42,278 bases of DNA from positions 1 to 42,278 of the forward strand of contig NZ_JAMTCP010000053.1 of assembly GCF_024171885.1 (NCBI RefSeq), read 5' to 3'. The notes under the pieces are model-generated. The model saw only the letters and a program-made list of their open reading frames with translations. It was not told the DNA's origin and did no database searches. Both the position numbers and the translations under genes were made by a program. Within the stretch, counting starts at the first letter, position 1; the number at the start of each line of letters is the position of its first letter. Shown here piece by piece: positions 38,763 through 42,278 of the stretch. The stretch is from Streptoalloteichus tenebrarius (GTDB lineage: Bacteria > Actinomycetota > Actinomycetes > Mycobacteriales > Pseudonocardiaceae).

Positions 38763-40412
38763 ATGCCCGCGACACACGAGGTCGTCAACCAGGTCCCGCC
38801 GCTGGTCAACCACGACGTCGCCGACGATCCGGCGTTGCTGGAGGCGCTGCGCAGGGAGGGCGCGGGACGGTCCGAGGAGCGCCTGCGCGAACTGGGACGC
38901 CTCGCCGGCAGCGAACAGGCGCAGGAGTGGGGACGACTGGCCAACGCGCACCCGCCGGTGCTGCACACCCACGACCGCTACGGCCACCGCGTCGACGAGG
39001 TGGAGTTCCACCCCGCGTGGCACGAGCTGATGACGGTCGCGGTGCGGCACGGCCTGCACGCCGCGCCCTGGCGGTCCGACGAGCCCGCCGCGCACGCGGC
39101 CCGCGCCGCGGCCTTCCTCGTCTGGAGCCAGGTCGAGGCCGGACACGGGTGCCCGATCTCGATGACCTACGCCTCGGTCCCGGCCCTGCGCCTCGCCCCC
39201 GACCTCGCCGAGCGGTACGAACCCCTCCTCGCCGCCCCGCACTACGACCCGGGGACCCGTCCCCCGGACACCAAGCGCGGGCTGGTCGCCGGCATGTCGA
39301 TGACGGAGAAGCAGGGCGGATCGGACGTGCGGGCCAACACCACCCGCGCCGTGCCCGCCGGCGACGGCACCTACCGGCTCACCGGGCACAAGTGGTTCAC
39401 CTCGGCCCCGATGTCCGACCTGTTCCTCACGCTCGCCCAGGCGCCCGGCGGCCTGTCGTGTTTCCTGCTGCCCCGCGTGCTGCCCGACGGCACTCGCAAC
39501 CGGCTGCACTTCCAACGCCTCAAGGACAAGCTCGGCAACCGCTCGAACGCGTCGGCCGAGGTCGAGTACGACGAGGCGGTCGGCTGGCTCGTCGGCGAGG
39601 AGGGCCGGGGCGTGCGGACCATCATCGAGATGGTCAACATGACCCGGCTCGACTGCGTGCTCGGCGCGGCAGCCGGCATGCGACTCGGCGTCGCGCACGC
39701 GACCCACCACGCCGCCCACCGCGCGGCGTTCGGCCGACGCCTGGCCGACGCCCCGCTGATGCGGGTGGTCCTGGCGGACCTGGCCGTCGAGTCGGAGGCG
39801 GCCACGAGCACCGCGCTCCGGCTGGCCGGGGCCACCGACCGCGCGGCCGCCGGCGACGAGCACGAGGCCGCCTTCCGGCGACTGGCGCTGGCCGTCAGCA
39901 AGTACTGGGTGTGCAAGCGCGCCGCCCCGCACGCCGCGGAGGCGCTGGAATGCCTGGGCGGCAACGGGTACGTGGAGGAGTCGGGCCTGCCCCGGCTGTA
40001 CCGGGAGGCGCCGCTGGTCTCCATCTGGGAGGGATCGGGCAACGTCGCCGCGCTCGACGTCCTCCGCGCGATGACCAGGGAACCCGAATCGGTGCGGGCG
40101 TTCCTCGCGGAGCTGGACGCCGCTTCGGGCGGCGACCGCCGACTCGACGCCGCGGTGGCCCGCCTCCGGGAGGAGCTGCACGCGCTGCCGTCCCGGGACG
40201 TCGACGTGGTCGCCGCCGGGGCGCGCCGCCTCGTGGAGACGATGGCCCTGACCCTCCAGGGCAGCCTCCTCGTGCGCCACGGCCACCCCGCGGTGGCGGA
40301 CGCGTTCTGCGCGGCCAGGCTGGACGGCGACGCCGGCCTCGCCTTCGGCACGCTTCCCTCCGGCGTGGACCTCGCGGGCATCCTGGAGCGCGCGACCCCG
40401 AAGGTCGCGTGA
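38763..40412 (+). CDS. aidB: AidB-type acyl-CoA dehydrogenase
   Basis: 549-residue flavoprotein closely matching E. coli AidB along its length: THEVVNQVPPLVNHDVADDP at the start, then LGRLANAHPPVLHTHD, FHPAWHELM, GMSMTEKQGGSDVRANTTRA, LTGHKWFTSAPMSDLFL, LKDKLGNRSNASAEVEYDEA, LYREAPLVSIWEGSGN. AidB is part of the adaptive response to alkylating agents; it binds DNA and FAD, and its dehydrogenase role is unclear. The C-terminal DNA-binding region is present but more divergent. The ATG has GGAGG five bases upstream. No ada or alkB gene is near. A remnant enoyl-CoA hydratase follows after 5 bp. Confidence 0.95.
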   Translation: MPATHEVVNQVPPLVNHDVADDPALLEALRREGAGRSEERLRELGRLAGSEQAQEWGRLANAHPPVLHTHDRYGHRVDEVEFHPAWHELMTVAVRHGLHAAPWRSDEPAAHAARAAAFLVWSQVEAGHGCPISMTYASVPALRLAPDLAERYEPLLAAPHYDPGTRPPDTKRGLVAGMSMTEKQGGSDVRANTTRAVPAGDGTYRLTGHKWFTSAPMSDLFLTLAQAPGGLSCFLLPRVLPDGTRNRLHFQRLKDKLGNRSNASAEVEYDEAVGWLVGEEGRGVRTIIEMVNMTRLDCVLGAAAGMRLGVAHATHHAAHRAAFGRRLADAPLMRVVLADLAVESEAATSTALRLAGATDRAAAGDEHEAAFRRLALAVSKYWVCKRAAPHAAEALECLGGNGYVEESGLPRLYREAPLVSIWEGSGNVAALDVLRAMTREPESVRAFLAELDAASGGDRRLDAAVARLREELHALPSRDVDVVAAGARRLVETMALTLQGSLLVRHGHPAVADAFCAARLDGDAGLAFGTLPSGVDLAGILERATPKVA

Positions 40413-40417
40413 GACCG

Positions 40418-40701
40418 GTGCCCGCCCCCACCGTCCGGGTGGAGCGCGCCGGCCCGGTCACCACCGTCATGCTGGCGCGCCCCGAGGTGCGCAACGCGGT
40501 CGACCGGCCCACCGCCGAGGCCCTGGCCGACGCGTTCCGGGCGTTCGACGCCGACCCCGACGCCGCCGTCGCCGTGTTGTGGGGCGAGGGCGGCGCCTTC
40601 TGCTCCGGCACGGCCTGCGGTCCCTCGCGGCCGACGCCGAGCGGGGCGCGGCGCGCTTCGTCTCGGGAGAGGGCCGGCACGGTCACTTCCCCACCAGTTG
40701 A
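40418..40701 (+). pseudogene. Enoyl-CoA hydratase remnant (frameshifted, truncated)
   Basis: The first frame gives a clear crotonase N-terminus: VERAGPVTTVMLARPEVRNA, TAEALADAFRAFDADPDAAV, WGEGGAFCSG. The conserved next part (A-D-L) is broken: at about 40,610-40,620 the sequence reads GGCACGGCCTGCGG where G-A-D-L-R would need one more base. In the shifted frame LRSLAADAERGAARF continues sensibly to a TGA at 40,699-40,701. The remaining two thirds (oxyanion hole, trimer region) are absent, so even a repaired frame is a fragment. The GTG start is 5 bp after the aidB stop, as in a normal operon. A sequencing error could explain the shift but not the truncation. Confidence 0.8.
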
Positions 40702-41660
40702 CCGGAGGAGAAAACCAGAAGTCACGGCTGAGTCAGGACAGGTACCGTCAGCGTCCTCGAAAGCGCTTTCCTCCGGCTGCCGGGGGAGCCTCCACCCGGG
40801 CGCCCCGCCGCCGGCCGGTTGGGCGCGAGCCGAACGGACCGCGCCGATCGACTCGCGGCCGAACGTGCACCGGGACCGGAGCTGACCAGCGAGAACCAGC
40901 GCACGTCCCGACCGCTCACTCCACCGGGCTACGACCGCCGACCATCGGGACTTGGACGATCGCACGATGCGCGCCCCGGTCATCTGCCGGCAACATGAAT
41001 CATGTTCGCCCGAGCGCAAGCTCCCCGACGACAGACGCCGGGCGGACGGCGCGCCGCGCGGACACCGGAAGCAGGGGCCGGAGTTCGCACGGACACGCGC
41101 CTGGCTGGCGACAGCCGAGTGCGGACCGGTGTACCCCCAGGGCCGGGACCGCACCGGCACGCCAGTCCACCAGCGGTGGCGCCCGGGCCGGCCCGCACGC
41201 CGGGCGCCACCGCACCGGGGAGCGACCTCACATCAGCGCCCAGGCCGAGCACCTTCTCCGTGCCGTCGTCAGGGCCTCGCCACCAACCAGATCCCAGATC
41301 CCCGAGTGCGCCCTCGGCGGTTCGTCCTGCCGCCGCGCGCTTGGCACCTCTTCCCGGGGCGCGCCGCATGAGAGCGCGGCCGTCCGGGAGACCGCGAGGA
41401 TCACATCGTCTACGGCGGCTCAGACATCGCTCCGGATCACCGATCACGCGACCCTGACGCTCTGCCGCGCACCCTCACACCAGGCCGGACCGGCTCCACA
41501 GAAGAACGGCAGCTCCCGAGGGTCACCCAGCCCCAGCACTTCCCTCGCGGCCAGGCCAACACCCTCACTACCCCAGGTCAGCCCCCACCCGCCCTGGGGG
41601 GCGAGCCCCGCTCCAGCCTACCGACCACCACCCGGCCACCGCAGCGGCAGCGGCCGCACC
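40702..41660. other. Gene-poor region between the hydratase remnant and the rRNA operon
   Basis: About 960 bp without a recognisable gene on either strand. The open frames are Arg/Pro/Gly-rich, lack ribosome binding sites, and show no motif I can place. It may be decayed sequence or a site of past rearrangement. Confidence 0.5.
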
Positions 41661-41688
41661 TGTGGATAACTCAGGCACCTGTGGACAA
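41661..41688 (-). promoter_or_regulatory. Paired DnaA boxes, copy 3
   Basis: On the minus strand TTGTCCACA (41,688-41,680), spacer GGTGCCTGAG, TTATCCACA (41,669-41,661). It has the same 19-bp period and spacer pattern as the other two copies, here pointing left and downstream of the rRNA operon. Confidence 0.78.
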
Positions 41689-41920
41689 CCCCATCCCCCA
41701 ACAGGATGATGCGCTTGACAGCACACGAGAAACCAGCCCCACAACCCCCACACCCACCAAAAAAGCTGGCCTTCCACACACACCCAGCACCAGAACCAGA
41801 GCCAACACCAGGGCAGGGGCCGCCGCCGGGAACACCCACCAACACACAACACAACAAAAAAAAGGGGTTGCCGCGCACACCCACCCAGGCAGGCACACAC
41901 CACAACCCCACACAACCCAC
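41689..41920. other. Strand-asymmetric C/A-rich sequence downstream of rRNA
   Basis: The plus strand is very rich in C and A with little T, so leftward read-through RNA would be G/U-rich. A8 (41,856-41,863) and A6 runs read as U tracts on the minus strand. A weak hairpin (GCTGG/CCAGC) precedes one U tract near 41,760, suggesting a secondary terminator. No gene is seen. Confidence 0.5.
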
Positions 41921-41963
41921 AAAAAAGCCGTGGCCCGCACCAGAAAACCTGGCACGGGCCACG
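41921..41963 (-). terminator. rRNA operon terminator
   Basis: On the minus strand a 15-bp stem (41,963-41,949 with 41,943-41,929; two G-U pairs) and a 5-nt loop are followed by GCTTTTTT, a textbook intrinsic terminator 12 bp after 5S rRNA. Confidence 0.93.
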
Positions 41964-41974
41964 ACCCACACAAC

Positions 41975-42093
41975 GTTCGGCGGCGACCTACTCTCCCACA
42001 CCCCCACGAGTGCAGTACCATCGGCGCTGGAGGACTTAGCTACCGGGTTCGGAATGGGACCGGGCGTGACCCCTCCGCCAAAACCACCGAAAC
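41975..42093 (-). rRNA. rrf: 5S ribosomal RNA
   Basis: About 119 nt, leftward, starting GTTTCGGTGGTTTTGGCGGA, with the conserved CCCGGTCCCATTCCGAACCC, GCTAAGTCCTCCAGCGCCGA, TGGTACTGCACTCG and GGGAGAGTAGGTCGCCGCC. Ends pair (GGCGGCGA with the 5' CGGTGG region) as in actinobacterial 5S. The exact 3' end may differ by a few bases. Confidence 0.96.
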
Positions 42094-42183
42094 ACCCACG
42101 AAGACACCAACACACCAACCCACACACGGGCCAGCGGTGCTGGTTCTCCCAGAACCACACAGTGAATGCGAGACATCTCCATG

Positions 42184-42278
42184 GACAAGTCCTCGGCCTA
42201 TTAGTACCGGTCAACTCCAGCCGTCACCGACCTTCCATCTCCGGCCTATCAACCCAGTCATCTCCTGGGAGCCTTACC
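42184..42278 (-). rRNA. rrl: 23S ribosomal RNA, 3' end (partial)
   Basis: The last roughly 95 nt of 23S rRNA, cut by the window edge. The minus strand reads GGTAAGGCTCCCAGGAGATG, GACTGGGTTGATAGGCCGGA, and GACCGGTACTAATAGGCCGA close to the end. About 90 bp of spacer separate it from 5S, with no tRNA in it. The mature 3' end is approximate. Confidence 0.95.

Overview
The window is high-GC DNA from an actinobacterium. Frequent GTG starts, stop/start overlaps of the GTGA and TGATG type, a CIRCE operator, actinobacterial rRNA and tRNA sequences and gene order all support this. The order galU-glp-rimJ-glpR(sepX), the adjacent cyclo-ligase-ruc, mscL, moaB2, and pepD-mprB-mprA matches the Mycobacterium tuberculosis Rv0981-Rv0996 neighbourhood. 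The gene content suggests a non-mycobacterial actinomycete, perhaps of the Pseudonocardiales; that assignment is inference only.

Layout. Positions 1-15,000: tRNA-Ala(CGC) with its terminator; a leftward cell-envelope and division operon (galU, gephyrin-like glp, rimJ-like, glpR/sepX); a rightward set (5-formyltetrahydrofolate cyclo-ligase, CIRCE-controlled ruc chaperone, SAF-domain protein, mscL); small proteins; an M48 membrane protease; moaB2; a TetR regulator; a DUF6493-like protein. Positions 13,500-19,340: the pepD protease, a galT/DeoR galactose pair, and the mprA-mprB two-component system. Identical direct-repeat MprA-type boxes lie the same distance upstream of mprA and pepD. Positions 19,376-22,215: a TRIC-type channel, a methyltransferase, a 3-hydroxyacyl-CoA dehydrogenase and an EthD protein. 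Positions 22,491-25,606: a zinc-starvation locus. Two Zur-like boxes sit between a leftward operon (COG0523/Mrf-like protein, L31B, L32) and a rightward operon (L28, L33, S14, S18), all ribosomal proteins being zinc-ligand-free paralogues. Positions 25,551-34,107: membrane protein, bluB, a TPR-GGDEF protein, an orphan LuxR-type response regulator, a sucrase/ferredoxin-like protein, tRNA-Arg(CCT), a secreted YVTN beta-propeller, a small hypothetical protein and a sugar epimerase. Positions 34,178-40,701: FrnE-like oxidoreductase, zinc-free quinone reductase, a cytokinin-dehydrogenase-like flavoprotein, an SDR, aidB and a broken enoyl-CoA hydratase. The right end holds a gene-poor kilobase, an rRNA terminator, 5S rRNA and the 3' end of 23S rRNA, all leftward.

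The most interesting structure lies outside genes. A 28-bp element with two DnaA boxes and a conserved 10-bp spacer (TTRTCCACA-GGYSCCYSAG-TTRTCCACA) occurs three times. Three unrelated short tandem repeats (14, 17 and 10 bp) each begin at or next to the stop codon of a leftward gene. The zinc locus encodes a COG0523-family protein that has lost its nucleotide-binding motifs, consistent with a ribosome-hibernation factor rather than a GTPase.
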